NCBI RefSeq assembly: GCF_028416635.1
Contig: NZ_CP114013.1
Span: 620,001-684,000 of the forward strand
Reading direction: 5' to 3'
Length of the DNA stretch: 64,000 nt
DNA from: Baekduia alba
Lineage (GTDB): Bacteria > Actinomycetota > Thermoleophilia > Solirubrobacterales > Solirubrobacteraceae
Shown: piece by piece, positions 24,123 to 33,138 of the stretch
Position numbering within the stretch: position 1 is the stretch's first letter
Layout: each line of letters begins with the position of its first letter
Notes under the pieces: generated by a model
Seen by the model: only the letters and a program-made list of their open reading frames with translations
What the model was told of the DNA's origin: nothing
Databases searched by the model: none
Translations under genes and position numbers: made by a program

Positions 24123-26237
24123 ATGGGTCGGTCTCTCGGGGTGGTCGCGGCAGTCGCCGCGCTGATGTCGGTCGGCGCCGTGAGTGCCTCGGCCGCGAAG
24201 GTCACGACGCGCGGCAGCGTCGAGCAGGTGCAGGTGACGGGGGCGAAGCAGGGCGCCAGGCTCGCGCTCACGAACGCCAGGGGCAAGACCGTCGCCACGC
24301 AGAAGGCCGGGCCGCTGGGCGGCGCCGTCTTCCGCCACGTCGCGCCCGGCCAGGGCTACCGCATCAACAAAGGGCGCGCGGTGACCGTCCTGCCCGATCG
24401 CTCCGCCCCGCCGTCGACCAAGGGCTACGACCAGAAGATCCCGTCGTCCGGCTACGGGTACCTCACGACACGTGACGGCACGCAGCTCGCCGTCGCCGTC
24501 CGCCTGCCCGCCGGCGCCAAACCGCCCTACCCGACGCTGGTCGAGTACTCCGGCTACGGCTACGCCGACCCGGCCGGCGGCGAGTCCTCGATCGCCCAGA
24601 TCGCGCAGCTGCTCGGCTACGCGGTCGTCGACGTCAACATGCGCGGCACCGGCTGCTCGGGCGGCGCCTTCGACTACTTCGAGCCGCTCCAGGGACTCGA
24701 CGGCTACGACGTCGTGGAGACCGTCGCGCGCCAGCCGTGGGCGCTGCACCACAAGGTCGGGATGATGGGCATCTCCTACGGCGGCATCAGCCAGCTGTTC
24801 GTCGCCGCCACGCGCCCGCCGAGCCTCAGCGCGATCACGCCGCTCAGCGTCATCGACAACACGCAGACGACGCTCTACCCCGGCGGCATGCTCAACACGG
24901 GCTTCGCGCTGTCCTGGGCCAAGGACCGCGTCCACGACGCCAAGGCGGCGTCGAAGACCGGCGGCCAGGGCTGGGCGCTCAAGCGCATCCAGGGCGGCGA
25001 CAAGACGTGCAAGGCCAACCAGGACCTCCACCCCGAGGCCGTCGACCTGCTCGCCAAGACCGCGGCCAACGACCACTACGTGCCGAGCGTCGCCGACCCG
25101 CTGTCGCCGATCACGTTCGTGGACAAGATCACGGCGCCGACGTTCCTGGCCTGCCAGTTCACCGACGAGCAGACCGGCGGCCACTGCCCGGCCCTGGCCG
25201 ACCGCTTCACCGGCACGAAGCGCAAGTGGTTCACGTTCGCCAACGGGCTGCACATCGACTCGCTGGACCCGGCCACGTTCACCCGGTGGTACGACTTCCT
25301 CGAGCTCTACGTGGCGCAGCGCGCGCCGAACCTGCCGCCCGCGCTGAAGTCGCTCGCGCCGACGGTCTTCCAGAGCGCGATGGGCATCGGCGGGCTGACG
25401 CTGCCGGCCGACCCGCTCCAGGGGCTGCCGTCCTACCAGGCCGCCCTCGACGCCTTCAACGCCTCGCCCCAGGTCCGCATCCTGTTCGACAACGGCGCCG
25501 GCGGTCCCGGGCCCAACGCGCCCGGCCCGGGCTTCGAGCAGTCGTTCCCGCGCTTCCCGCTCCCGGGCACCCGCGCGCAGTCCTGGCCGTTGGGCAGCGG
25601 CGACTTCACCTGGTCGAAGACCTCGCGGCCGGCCAACAGCTTCACGGGCAACACCGCCAGCGGGAGCAACGGCCTGTGGACGGCCACGCCGTCCTACCAC
25701 TGGACCCAGCCGCCGGCCGGCGCGGTCGCGTCGTGGGTCACCGACGCGCTCCCCGCGACCACGACCGTCGTCGGGGCCGGCAAGGTCACCGCGGCGATCA
25801 AGGCCAGCGTCCCGGACGTCGACCTCCAGGCCACGATCTCCGAGGTCCGCCCCGACGGCCAGGAGACCTACGTGCAGTCCGGCTGGCTGCGCGCGTCGGA
25901 CCGCAAGCTGGACCCCAAGAAGAGCACGGCGCTCGCGCCGGTGCTGAGCCTGCGGGCGGCTGACCTCCAGCCGCTGCCCAAGGGCAAGTACACCGACATC
26001 ACGATCCCGCTGTACTACGAGGGCCACGCCTATCGCGCCGGCTCGCGGATCCGCGTCACGCTCGGCCCGCCGCGCGGCGACCAGCCGGTCTGGGCGTTCG
26101 CGGACACGCAGCCCAAGAGCGGGAGCGCGGCCGTCTCGGTCAAGGACGCGACGCTCACGCTCCCGGCCGTCGACGGGATCGCCGTGCCGACCGCGCTCCC
26201 CGCCTGCCCGGCGCTGCGCGGGGAGCCCTGCCGCTGA
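24123..26237 (+). CDS. Secreted CocE/NonD (S15, X-Pro dipeptidyl-peptidase-like) hydrolase
   Basis: 704 aa. Residues 1-25 are a signal peptide (ending ASAA). The N-terminal ~95 residues are an extra beta-rich segment. The alpha/beta-hydrolase core has [10 protein letters not shown] with the nucleophile Ser in GxSxG, and the C-terminal galactose-binding-like beta domain of the CocE family runs from about residue 500 to the end. It probably hydrolyses an ester or peptide outside the cell. It is divergent from the VOC gene and 38 bp from the enoyl-CoA hydratase. Confidence 0.88.
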   Translation: MGRSLGVVAAVAALMSVGAVSASAAKVTTRGSVEQVQVTGAKQGARLALTNARGKTVATQKAGPLGGAVFRHVAPGQGYRINKGRAVTVLPDRSAPPSTKGYDQKIPSSGYGYLTTRDGTQLAVAVRLPAGAKPPYPTLVEYSGYGYADPAGGESSIAQIAQLLGYAVVDVNMRGTGCSGGAFDYFEPLQGLDGYDVVETVARQPWALHHKVGMMGISYGGISQLFVAATRPPSLSAITPLSVIDNTQTTLYPGGMLNTGFALSWAKDRVHDAKAASKTGGQGWALKRIQGGDKTCKANQDLHPEAVDLLAKTAANDHYVPSVADPLSPITFVDKITAPTFLACQFTDEQTGGHCPALADRFTGTKRKWFTFANGLHIDSLDPATFTRWYDFLELYVAQRAPNLPPALKSLAPTVFQSAMGIGGLTLPADPLQGLPSYQAALDAFNASPQVRILFDNGAGGPGPNAPGPGFEQSFPRFPLPGTRAQSWPLGSGDFTWSKTSRPANSFTGNTASGSNGLWTATPSYHWTQPPAGAVASWVTDALPATTTVVGAGKVTAAIKASVPDVDLQATISEVRPDGQETYVQSGWLRASDRKLDPKKSTALAPVLSLRAADLQPLPKGKYTDITIPLYYEGHAYRAGSRIRVTLGPPRGDQPVWAFADTQPKSGSAAVSVKDATLTLPAVDGIAVPTALPACPALRGEPCR

Positions 26238-26275
26238 GGGCGCCGGTGGGCACGGCGCGGGTAGATTCCCGCGCC

Positions 26276-27052
26276 ATGTCCGACGATCCGCAGCCCGCCG
26301 TCCTGACCGAGCGCCGTGACGGCGTCCTGGTCATCACCCTCAACCGGCCCGAGGTGCGCAACGCGGTCAACGCCGCGGTCGCCAAGGGGATCGCCGACGC
26401 GCTCGACGAGCTCGACGGCGACGACGACCTCCAGCTCGGGATCGTGACCGGCGCCGGGGGCTTCTTCTGCGCGGGGATGGACCTCGGTGCGTTCGTGAGG
26501 GGCGAGTCGCCCTGGTACGGCGACCGCGGCTTCGCGGGCATCGCCCAGCGCGGCGCGCGCAAGCCGCTGATCGCCGCGATCGAGGGCTTCGCCGTCGCCG
26601 GCGGCTTCGAGGTCGCGCTCGCGTGCGACCTGGTCGTCGCGGCCGAGGGCGCCAAGCTCGGGATCCCGGAGGCGAAGCGCTCGCTCGTCGCCGCCGGCGG
26701 CGCGCTGCTGCACCTCCCGAAGCGCATGCCGTACCACGCGGTCATGGAGCTGGCCCTGACCGGCGACCCGTGGCCGGCCGAGCGCTTCCACGCGCTGGGT
26801 GTCGTCAACCGCCTCGCCCCGGCCGGCGGCGCGCTGGACGCGGCGCTGGAGCTGGCGGCCGCGATCGTCAAGAACGGGCCGCTCGCGCTGGCCGCGTCGA
26901 AGGAGATCGTCCAGAAGCAGTTCGACTGGACGGCCGCCGAGCAGTGGGAGAAGCAGGGCGCGATCAGCGGCCCCGTCTTCACCTCGGAGGACGCGAAGGA
27001 GGGCGCGTCGGCCTTCAAGGAGAAGCGCGAGCCCGTGTGGCAGGGCCGCTGA
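26276..27052 (+). CDS. Enoyl-CoA hydratase/isomerase (crotonase) family protein
   Basis: 258 aa. It shows the crotonase pattern: NRPEVRNAVN near the start, an oxyanion-hole segment FFCAGMDLGAF, then ALACDLVVAAEGAKLGIPEAKR, with the active-site Glu likely in PEAKR. It acts on an acyl-CoA; beta-oxidation is likely. Start ATG 26276 (MSDDPQP) is chosen over an in-frame ATG at 26246 because TAGATT (26262-26267) lies 8 nt upstream. A dispersed repeat copy begins 14 bp after the stop. Confidence 0.9.
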   Translation: MSDDPQPAVLTERRDGVLVITLNRPEVRNAVNAAVAKGIADALDELDGDDDLQLGIVTGAGGFFCAGMDLGAFVRGESPWYGDRGFAGIAQRGARKPLIAAIEGFAVAGGFEVALACDLVVAAEGAKLGIPEAKRSLVAAGGALLHLPKRMPYHAVMELALTGDPWPAERFHALGVVNRLAPAGGALDAALELAAAIVKNGPLALAASKEIVQKQFDWTAAEQWEKQGAISGPVFTSEDAKEGASAFKEKREPVWQGR

Positions 27053-27066
27053 AGCGGTCTCCGAGC

Positions 27067-27129
27067 CCGCGGGAAAGAGCCCCTCGCGAGTTCCCGCAAG
27101 CCGAGGCGAGCGCCCTGCGCGAGCCTCGG
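27067..27129. repeat. Dispersed palindromic repeat, copy A
   Basis: The 31-bp core at 27067-27097 is followed by a hairpin (GCCGAGGC 27100-27107 with GCCTCGGC 27123-27130). Its reverse complement aligns with copies at 33066-33138 and 38792-38875, sharing GGCTC-n-TTCsCGCGG and CTCGCGnAGrr. It sits right after the crotonase gene. Confidence 0.6.
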
Positions 27130-27202
27130 CCGACCGGCGGTCGAGCGCGCTTTGGACCGTCCGTACGAGCGGGCGTGGACCGCCGGTGGGCACCATGGCG
27201 CC

Positions 27203-27937
27203 ATGTCCATGCGGCCACCGCAGATCGTCGCGTTCGGCGGCGGGGGGTTCTCGATGGAGTCGGGGAACCCGCTCCTCGACGACTACGTGCTCGGCGTGAC
27301 GGGGGCCGAGCGCCCGAGGGTCTGCTTCATCCCGACCGCGTCGGGTGACGCCGACCACTACGTCGTCCGCTTCTACCGGCGCTTCGCGAGCGTGGCCGAC
27401 ACCAGCCACGTCTCGCTCTTCCGCCGGGACAAGGGCGGAGGCGCCGTCGAGGGCGACCTCGAGACGCACCTGCTCCAGCAGGACCTCATCTACGTCGGCG
27501 GCGGCTCGGTGCTGAGCCTGCTCGGGACGTGGCGGGCGCATGGCCTGGACACCATCCTGAAGCGCGCGTGGCGCCGCGGGGTCCTGCTCTGCGGCCTGAG
27601 CGCCGGCTCGCTGTGCTGGTTCAGCGAGGCGCTCACGGCGTTTCACGGGCCGCCGGAGCCGATCCGGGGCCTCGGGCTGCTGCCACACTCCAACTGCGTG
27701 CACTACGACGGCGAAGCCGACCGAGCAGAGATGTTCCGGGACATGATCGCGTCCGGCCAGATGCGCGAGGGCTACGCGGCGGAGGACGGCGCCGCGCTGC
27801 ACTTCGAGGGCCGTGAGCTGCTGCGCGTCGTGTCGTCGCGCCCGAAGGCGAGGGCGTTCCGCGTGTCCACGGACGGCGAGCACCCGCTCGCGGTGAGCTA
27901 CCTGGGCGAGCGCACGGCCGCGCTCGCGGCCGCGTGA
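27203..27937 (+). CDS. Peptidase E (S51) family protein, first of a tandem pair
   Basis: 244 aa. It has the S51 pattern: IVAFGGGGF at the N-terminus, RVCFIPTASGD, LIYVGGGSVL, and the nucleophile Ser in LLCGLSAGSLCWF. Peptidase E removes N-terminal Asp from dipeptides; related proteins are cyanophycinases. I start at ATG 27203 (MSMRPPQ) rather than the upstream in-frame ATG 27152, because the family begins just before the glycine-rich strand. A paralogue follows 4 bp downstream. Confidence 0.88.
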   Translation: MSMRPPQIVAFGGGGFSMESGNPLLDDYVLGVTGAERPRVCFIPTASGDADHYVVRFYRRFASVADTSHVSLFRRDKGGGAVEGDLETHLLQQDLIYVGGGSVLSLLGTWRAHGLDTILKRAWRRGVLLCGLSAGSLCWFSEALTAFHGPPEPIRGLGLLPHSNCVHYDGEADRAEMFRDMIASGQMREGYAAEDGAALHFEGRELLRVVSSRPKARAFRVSTDGEHPLAVSYLGERTAALAAA

Positions 27938-27941
27938 CACG

Positions 27942-28733
27942 TTGACCCCACCCACCCGCGAACGCACGCCCACGATCCTCGCCATGGGCGGCGGCGGCTT
28001 CACGTCGCAGCCCGGCGATCCCGCGCTCGACGAGCTGGTCCTGGAGCTGAGCGGCCGGCGCGAGCCGCGGATCCTCTTCCTGCCGACCGCGTCGGGCGAC
28101 CCGAACGAGCAGATCGCCTCGTTCCACGCGACCTACGGCAACCGCGCGGCGCTCGCGACCGTGCTGTCGCTGTTCCGGCGCCACGGGGACCCGCGGACGC
28201 TGCGCGAGATCGTCCTGGCCCACGACGTCGTCTACGTCGGCGGCGGGTCGATGCGCAACCTGCTGGCGATCTGGGTCGCCCATGGGCTCGACGTCGTCCT
28301 GCGCGAGGCGTGGGAGAAGGGCGTCGTGCTCGCCGGCCTGAGCGCCGGCGCGATGTGCTGGTTCGAGGGCGGCTGCACGAAGTCGTTCGGCCCGCCTGAC
28401 GCCAACCCCGGCCTCGGCTTCCTGCCGGGGTCGCTCACGGTCCACGCCGACGGCGAGCCCGAGCGGCTGCCGGTCTGGTTGGAGGCGGTGCGCACCGGCG
28501 AGCTGCCCGGCGGCTGGGCGGCCGACGACGGCGTCGGCCTGGTCTTCGAGGGCACGGAGCTGGCGCGCGTCGTCAGCGCGCGCCCGGGCACGGCGGCGGT
28601 CCGCGTGGACGCGGTCGGCGGCGAGCTGGTCCGGACGCGGCTGGACCCGGAGCTGCTGGGGGCAGGGCCGCTGGCGACGCGGCCGCTGCCCGACGACATC
28701 AGGGAGTGGAGAAGGACGCGCTATGGCCGCTGA
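27942..28733 (+). CDS. Peptidase E (S51) family protein, second of a tandem pair
   Basis: 263 aa from a TTG start. It is collinear with the preceding gene: ILAMGGGGF, ILFLPTASGD, VVYVGGGSMR and GLSAGAMCWF with the nucleophile Ser. The pair is a local duplication that has diverged, so substrate preferences may differ. The TTG lies 4 bp after the upstream stop, so translation is probably coupled. It overlaps the convergent methyltransferase gene by 13 nt. Confidence 0.86.
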   Translation: MTPPTRERTPTILAMGGGGFTSQPGDPALDELVLELSGRREPRILFLPTASGDPNEQIASFHATYGNRAALATVLSLFRRHGDPRTLREIVLAHDVVYVGGGSMRNLLAIWVAHGLDVVLREAWEKGVVLAGLSAGAMCWFEGGCTKSFGPPDANPGLGFLPGSLTVHADGEPERLPVWLEAVRTGELPGGWAADDGVGLVFEGTELARVVSARPGTAAVRVDAVGGELVRTRLDPELLGAGPLATRPLPDDIREWRRTRYGR

Positions 28734-29413
28734 TCCGGCACCAGCACCAACACGAACTGCAGTGCGAGGAGCTCGGGATACCGGCGTACGCACCGGTCGC
28801 GCACCCGTCGCAACGGTGGGACCCGTGACTCCAGCGGGAGTGGGGCGCCAGCAGGACGTTCCCGCAGGACGGAGAACCCTGCACGGCGCGCCAGTTCCCT
28901 TGCGCTGTCGCGGGTGAAGAAGCGCAGGTGGGTGCGGTCGAAGAGGCCGTAGTCCGCGTAGGCGAAGCGCCCGCGGAGCAGCGCGCGCCGCGCGGTCCAG
29001 TGCGCGATGTTCGGGATCGAGATGATGGCCTTGCCCTCCGGCGGGAGGAGGGCGGCGAGCCAGCCCAGCACGCTCCACGGGTCGCGGAGGTGCTCCAGCA
29101 CGTCGGCGCAGATGATGACGTCGGGCTTGACGCCGGCGAGCATGCGCTCGACCTCGGCGTGGGTGAACGGCGCCTCGAGGTCGCCGACGACCACCGCCCG
29201 GCAGTGGGCGCGCGCCTGCTCGGCGGCGTCGGGGTCGAACTCGATGCCGTCGACGGTGCAGCCGCGGCGGCCGAGCTCGGCCGCGAGGTAGCCGGTCGCG
29301 CAGCCGACGTCCAGGACGCGGGCGCCGTCCGGGACCGCCTCGAGGACGAGCCGGTGGCTCTCGGAGAGGCCGTGTTCCGCGACGAGCGTCGCGTAGGGGC
29401 CGACGGTCGTCAC
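28721..29413 (-). CDS. Class I SAM-dependent methyltransferase
   Basis: 230 aa. VLDVGCATGYLAAELG is motif I, and DVIICADVLEHLRDP is the UbiG/BioC-type motif. The C-terminal half (NIAHWTARRALLRGRF, FDRTHLRFFT) is typical of methyltransferases that modify lipids or sugars. The GTG at 29413 overlaps the yjbQ stop as GTGA, so I prefer it to a longer ORF. It is last in a four-gene overlapping set running leftward from 30612. Confidence 0.85.
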   Translation of the reverse strand: MTTVGPYATLVAEHGLSESHRLVLEAVPDGARVLDVGCATGYLAAELGRRGCTVDGIEFDPDAAEQARAHCRAVVVGDLEAPFTHAEVERMLAGVKPDVIICADVLEHLRDPWSVLGWLAALLPPEGKAIISIPNIAHWTARRALLRGRFAYADYGLFDRTHLRFFTRDSARELARRAGFSVLRERPAGAPLPLESRVPPLRRVRDRCVRRYPELLALQFVLVLVPDQRP

Positions 29414-29826
29414 TCGCCGTTGAGCGTCGCGACGAGCCGCCGCGCGCCGCCGCGGTCGCGCGCCTCGCAGAGGTAGATGCCCTGCCACGTGCCGAGCGCG
29501 AGGCGGCCGCGCGCGACCGGCAGCGTCAGCGACGAGCCCATCAGCGAGGCCTTCACGTGGGCCGGCATGTCGTCGGCGCCCTCGTCGGTGTGCGTCCAGG
29601 CGAAGTCCTCCGGGACGGCGGCGTTGGCCCAGGCCTCGAAGTCGCGGCGGACGTCGGGCGAGGCGTTCTCGTTCAGCGTCAGGCCGGCGGAGGTGTGGAG
29701 GATGTGCAGGTGCAGGAGGCCGACCTGGACGTCCTGGAGCTCCGGCAGGTTGGCCACGACCTCGCGGGTGACGAGGTGGAAGCCGCGCGGCCTGGGGTCG
29801 AGCGTGAGCTCACGCTGGATCCACAT
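29410..29826 (-). CDS. YjbQ/UPF0047 family protein
   Basis: 138 aa. GLLHLHILHTSAGLTLNEN, then the TDEGADDMPAHVKAS segment and GTWQGIYLCEAR, are the YjbQ signatures. Some homologues have weak thiamine-phosphate synthase activity; the true role is unsettled. It overlaps the cupin gene by 17 nt upstream and the methyltransferase by 4 nt downstream. Confidence 0.9.
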   Translation of the reverse strand: MWIQRELTLDPRPRGFHLVTREVVANLPELQDVQVGLLHLHILHTSAGLTLNENASPDVRRDFEAWANAAVPEDFAWTHTDEGADDMPAHVKASLMGSSLTLPVARGRLALGTWQGIYLCEARDRGGARRLVATLNGE

Positions 29827-30316
29827 CGCCCACCTCCGGGCGCTCGACGCCGTCCTCGTAGGGGACCTGGTCGGCGACCTTGAAGTACATCTTCATGCCG
29901 TCGTCGTGGGTACGGCGCTCGGCCGGGCCGATCTTGCCCTCGTCGGGGTAGAGGACGACGTCGGGCGCACCGTGGGTCGAGACCACCAGGAAGCGCGCGT
30001 CGTCGCCGGTGTCGTTGACGAGCTGGTGGGCGCCCTCCTCGCCGCGGGGGAAGCGGACGACGTCGCCGCTGCGCACGCGCGCCCAGCCGTCCGGCGTGCG
30101 CAGCGCGAGCGCGCCCTCCAGCACGACCAGCACCTCCTCCTCGGTGAGGTGGAAGTGATAAGGGTACGCGGCCTGGCCGGCGGGCAGCAGCCACTGGCTG
30201 ACGCCGATCCGCTCGGCGCCGAGCTGGCGGCCGAGGCGGGCGCGATAGGCGGTGAAGCCGTCGATCGCCTCGCGCGGCTCGTCGTAGTCGGGTGCGTAGA
30301 TGTTGGGGTTGGCCAT
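29810..30316 (-). CDS. Cupin domain protein
   Basis: 168 aa from ATG 30316, or 175 from a GTG (30337) that overlaps the upstream stop. A single cupin barrel: YPYHFHLTEEEVLVVLEG carries the His-x-His...Glu metal ligands, and a later His lies in EEGAHQLVNDTG. This type includes oxalate- or sugar-binding cupins and small dioxygenases; no specific activity can be named. Confidence 0.85.
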   Translation of the reverse strand: MANPNIYAPDYDEPREAIDGFTAYRARLGRQLGAERIGVSQWLLPAGQAAYPYHFHLTEEEVLVVLEGALALRTPDGWARVRSGDVVRFPRGEEGAHQLVNDTGDDARFLVVSTHGAPDVVLYPDEGKIGPAERRTHDDGMKMYFKVADQVPYEDGVERPEVGDVDPA

Positions 30317-30333
30317 GAGGAAGGGCTGGATGT

Positions 30334-30612
30334 TCACACGTCGTGCGGGATGCGTGCGATCCGGAGGTCGACCTTCCCGCCGCGCGTGAACGGGACGCCC
30401 TCGTCGAACAGCCGCTGGCGCTGGCGGTCGCCCTTGGCCAGCGAGCCGTCGGCGCGGACGACGCGCCACCACGGGACGTCGGCGTCGGTGATGCGCAGCA
30501 CGGTCCCGGTCAGGCGCGGCGCGCCCGGCGACAGGTCGCCGTAGGTCCGCACGAAACCCTCCGGGATCGCCGCGATGCGGTCGAGGATCGCCTGATGCGA
30601 TGCTTGGGTCAT
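30334..30612 (-). CDS. Alkyltransferase-like (ATL) DNA-binding protein
   Basis: 92 aa, the C-terminal DNA-binding fold of O6-alkylguanine-DNA alkyltransferase (GFVRTYGDLS, RITDADVP). The acceptor motif PCHR is PWWR (47-50): the reactive Cys is Trp, as in ATL proteins, and the His is Trp as well. ATLs flag O6-alkylguanine for excision repair instead of removing the alkyl group. Its ATG shares two bases with the divergent DUF1028 ATG (CATG at 30610-30613). Confidence 0.9.
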   Translation of the reverse strand: MTQASHQAILDRIAAIPEGFVRTYGDLSPGAPRLTGTVLRITDADVPWWRVVRADGSLAKGDRQRQRLFDEGVPFTRGGKVDLRIARIPHDV

Positions 30613-31519
30613 GGTCCGCCGAGGAACGTATTCGATCGTCGCGCGGGATCCCGAGACCGGTGAGCTCGGCGCCGCCGTGCAGTCGCACTGGTTCTCGGTC
30701 GGCTCGATCGTGACGTGGGCGCGGCCGGGCGTCGGCGCGGTCTGCACGCAGTCGGTCGCCGAGCCCGCCTACGGCTCGCGGTTGTTGGAGGCCTTGGCGG
30801 GTGGGACGGCGCCGGCGCACGCGCTGCGCGGGCTGCTGGAGGCCGATCCGGCGGCGCGCTTCCGGCAGGTCGCGGTCATCGCGCCCGCGGGCGCGCCGGT
30901 CACGCACACCGGCGCCGGCTGCATCGCCTTCGCGGGCCACGCCGCCGGCGACGACTTCAGCGTCCAGGCCAACATGATGGCCTCGGACGCCGTGTGGCCG
31001 GCGATGGCCGAGGCGTTCACGCGCACGACCGGCTCGCTGGCGCGCCGGATGCTCGCGGCGCTGCGCGGGGCCGAGGCGGCGGGCGGCGACGCGCGCGGCC
31101 GGCAGTCCTCGGCGCTGGTCGTCGTGCCGGCCGAGGGCGAGGCGTGGCAGAAGACCGTCGACCTGCGCGTGGAGGACGCGGCCGAGCCGCTCGACGAGCT
31201 CGAGCGGCTGCTGACGCTGCACGACGCCTACGCCTTGGCCACGCACGGCGACGACCTCACCGGCGAAGGCCACCACACCGAGGCCGGCGAGGCCTACCGC
31301 GCCGCCGCGGCGCTCGCGCCCGACAACCACGAGCTGCTGTTCTGGGCCGGGCTGGCGGAGTTCGACCACGGCGACCGCGCGCTCGGCCTGACGCAGGTCC
31401 GCCGCGCGATCGCCCTGCAGCCGGGCTGGCGCGGGTTGTTGTCGCGGTTGGAGCCGGAGATCGCGCCGGCCGCGGCGCGGGTGCTGGTGGCGCTGGACGA
31501 GCCTCAGCCCAGCGAGTAG
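30611..31519 (+). CDS. DUF1028 family protein with C-terminal TPR-like tail
   Basis: 302 aa. TYSIVARDPETGELGAAVQS opens the DUF1028 domain (~5-210), an Ntn-hydrolase-like fold of unknown substrate. The last ~70 residues (AGEAYRAAAALAPDNHELLFWAG onward) look like one to two TPR repeats. The start codon overlaps that of the divergent ATL gene, so its promoter must lie within the ATL coding sequence. The end overlaps the DUF952 gene by 16 nt. Confidence 0.88.
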   Translation: MVRRGTYSIVARDPETGELGAAVQSHWFSVGSIVTWARPGVGAVCTQSVAEPAYGSRLLEALAGGTAPAHALRGLLEADPAARFRQVAVIAPAGAPVTHTGAGCIAFAGHAAGDDFSVQANMMASDAVWPAMAEAFTRTTGSLARRMLAALRGAEAAGGDARGRQSSALVVVPAEGEAWQKTVDLRVEDAAEPLDELERLLTLHDAYALATHGDDLTGEGHHTEAGEAYRAAAALAPDNHELLFWAGLAEFDHGDRALGLTQVRRAIALQPGWRGLLSRLEPEIAPAAARVLVALDEPQPSE

Positions 31520-31845
31520 CCGTCCGGACCCTCGGGCAGCGCGGTCGTGCCGATCACCGCGTCGAGGTTCAGCGGGCCGTAGATGTGCGGGAACTCGTCG
31601 CCGACGTCGGTGGCGCGCTCCCACTTCAGCTCGGGCCCGATCCGGTCGACCTCCAGCTCGAGCAGCAGCAGGTCGCCGCGGCCGCGGAAGATCCGGTTCG
31701 CGGTCGCCTCCACCTGCGCGTGCGTCGAGCAGTGGATGAACCCCTCCTCGGCCAGCGACGGCGCGACCAGCTGCCCGGCCTCCTGGGCCGCGGCCCAGCC
31801 GGCCTCGGTCGTGATGTGCAGGATCGTGCTCGGGGTCGCGCTCAT
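31504..31845 (-). CDS. DUF952 family protein
   Basis: 113 aa. ILHITTEAGWAAAQEAG, EGFIHCSTHAQVEATANR and FPHIYGPLNLDAV are the DUF952 hallmarks. Function is unknown; the fold is related to ADP-ribosyltransferase-like proteins. TAGCGT (31859-31854) sits 8 nt before the ATG with no ribosome site. Confidence 0.92.
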   Translation of the reverse strand: MSATPSTILHITTEAGWAAAQEAGQLVAPSLAEEGFIHCSTHAQVEATANRIFRGRGDLLLLELEVDRIGPELKWERATDVGDEFPHIYGPLNLDAVIGTTALPEGPDGYSLG

Positions 31846-31863
31846 CGGCCGGGACGCTAGCGC

Positions 31864-33066
31864 TCAGCGGCCCAGCAGCTCGCGCTCGACCGGCGAGTAG
31901 CCGCGGGCGCGGGGCGCGAGCGTCGCGTCGCCGAGGCGGGGTGTGAGCGCGGCGGCTTCGTCGGCGATGGCCGCCGCGGCCTCGGCGCCGACGTCCTCGA
32001 CCAGCTGGGTGACGACCTCGCCGGAGTTGGGGTCCTTGGTCCAGCCGCCGACGATGCGGCCGCCGGCCCAGACGGTGGGGGAGACGTTGCCGTTGACGTC
32101 GAAGAGGCGCTCGGCGTGGGCGCCGAGGTAGAAGTCGCGGTGCTTCCAGCCCATCGGGGTCGCGTCGAGCGCGGGCAGGAGCGCGACCCAGGGCGCGGCG
32201 GCCCCGACGGGGTCGAGGTCGTCGGCCAGCACGACGCCGTCGGCGCCGTCCTCCAGCGCGACGTCCACGACATCCCCGGCCGCCAGCGCCGCCTTCGTCT
32301 GCCCGGCCGTCCAGCCGGTCCACCACTGCAGGTCGGCGGGACGCGCCGGCCCGTAGGCGTACAACCAGCGGCGCGCCAGGTCCGCGCGCGCCGCGGCCGC
32401 GTCGACCTCTCCCAGCGGCGCGCCCGCCCAGGCGTCGAACGCCGCCCAGCGGAACTGCGTCGAGGACCAGCCGCCGCGCGGCCGCGCCCGGACGGCACGC
32501 CCCTGCAAGGCCAACAACAACAACACGCGGCTGGCGACCTTCTGCGGTGCGCTCCACTTGCCGGACCCGACCACGATCTCGGTCGACAGCAGCGCGTCGC
32601 CCGCCGCGACCTCCGCCGCCGTCGCCTCGCCGCGGTCGCGCAGGACCGCCAGCGCGGCGTCCTCGGCCTTCGCCAGCCACGCCTCCGGCCGCTTTCCGCC
32701 GACCCCCGACGCGGTGAGGTACCCGACCGTGCGCTTGCGCTCGCGGGCCTCGACCGCCAGCCCGCACGCGGCGTGCATGACCGGGGCGACGTCGCGGTCG
32801 ACGACGAACATCGTGCGCCGCATCCCCATCAGCCGCAGCAGCGTGCGCTCCTCGTACAGCGCGCGCTCGACCGCCGCGGCCAGCGCGCCCCGATCCGCCA
32901 GCCGCGCCCACGAGGCGACGACGACCGAGGCCGGGTCCGTCGAGTGGATCGCGACGACGCTCGCCGCCACGTCCTCGACGGACGCGGCGCGCGCCTCGAC
33001 GGCCAGCCGATGGCGCGCCCCGAGCCGGGCACGCCGCTCGGCGGCGGAGAAGGACGGACGAGTCAC
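31864..33066 (-). CDS. Winged-helix AlkZ-like (HTH_42/DUF1006) protein
   Basis: 400 aa. It matches the family of winged-helix proteins related to the DNA glycosylase AlkZ: VVAIHSTDPASV at the start, the RRTMFVVD segment, PADLQWWTGWT in the middle, and VNGNVSPTVWAGGRIVGGW near the end. AlkZ homologues unhook crosslinks or remove toxin-alkylated bases; many actinobacterial members are uncharacterised. The GTG start lies at the edge of a dispersed repeat copy. Confidence 0.82.
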   Translation of the reverse strand: MTRPSFSAAERRARLGARHRLAVEARAASVEDVAASVVAIHSTDPASVVVASWARLADRGALAAAVERALYEERTLLRLMGMRRTMFVVDRDVAPVMHAACGLAVEARERKRTVGYLTASGVGGKRPEAWLAKAEDAALAVLRDRGEATAAEVAAGDALLSTEIVVGSGKWSAPQKVASRVLLLLALQGRAVRARPRGGWSSTQFRWAAFDAWAGAPLGEVDAAAARADLARRWLYAYGPARPADLQWWTGWTAGQTKAALAAGDVVDVALEDGADGVVLADDLDPVGAAAPWVALLPALDATPMGWKHRDFYLGAHAERLFDVNGNVSPTVWAGGRIVGGWTKDPNSGEVVTQLVEDVGAEAAAAIADEAAALTPRLGDATLAPRARGYSPVERELLGR

Positions 33067-33138
33067 CGCGCGAAGGAGCCTCTGGCGAATTCGCGCAAGG
33101 CGAACGGGGGGTCGGGCGAGCCCCTACGCGAGCCCGAC
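33066..33138. repeat. Dispersed palindromic repeat, copy B
   Basis: The 31-bp core (33066-33096) is 70-80% identical by eye to copies A and C, and the same CTCGCGTAGGGG block follows. It fills the whole gap between the AlkZ-like gene start and the oxoglutarate dehydrogenase stop, touching both. Confidence 0.6.
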
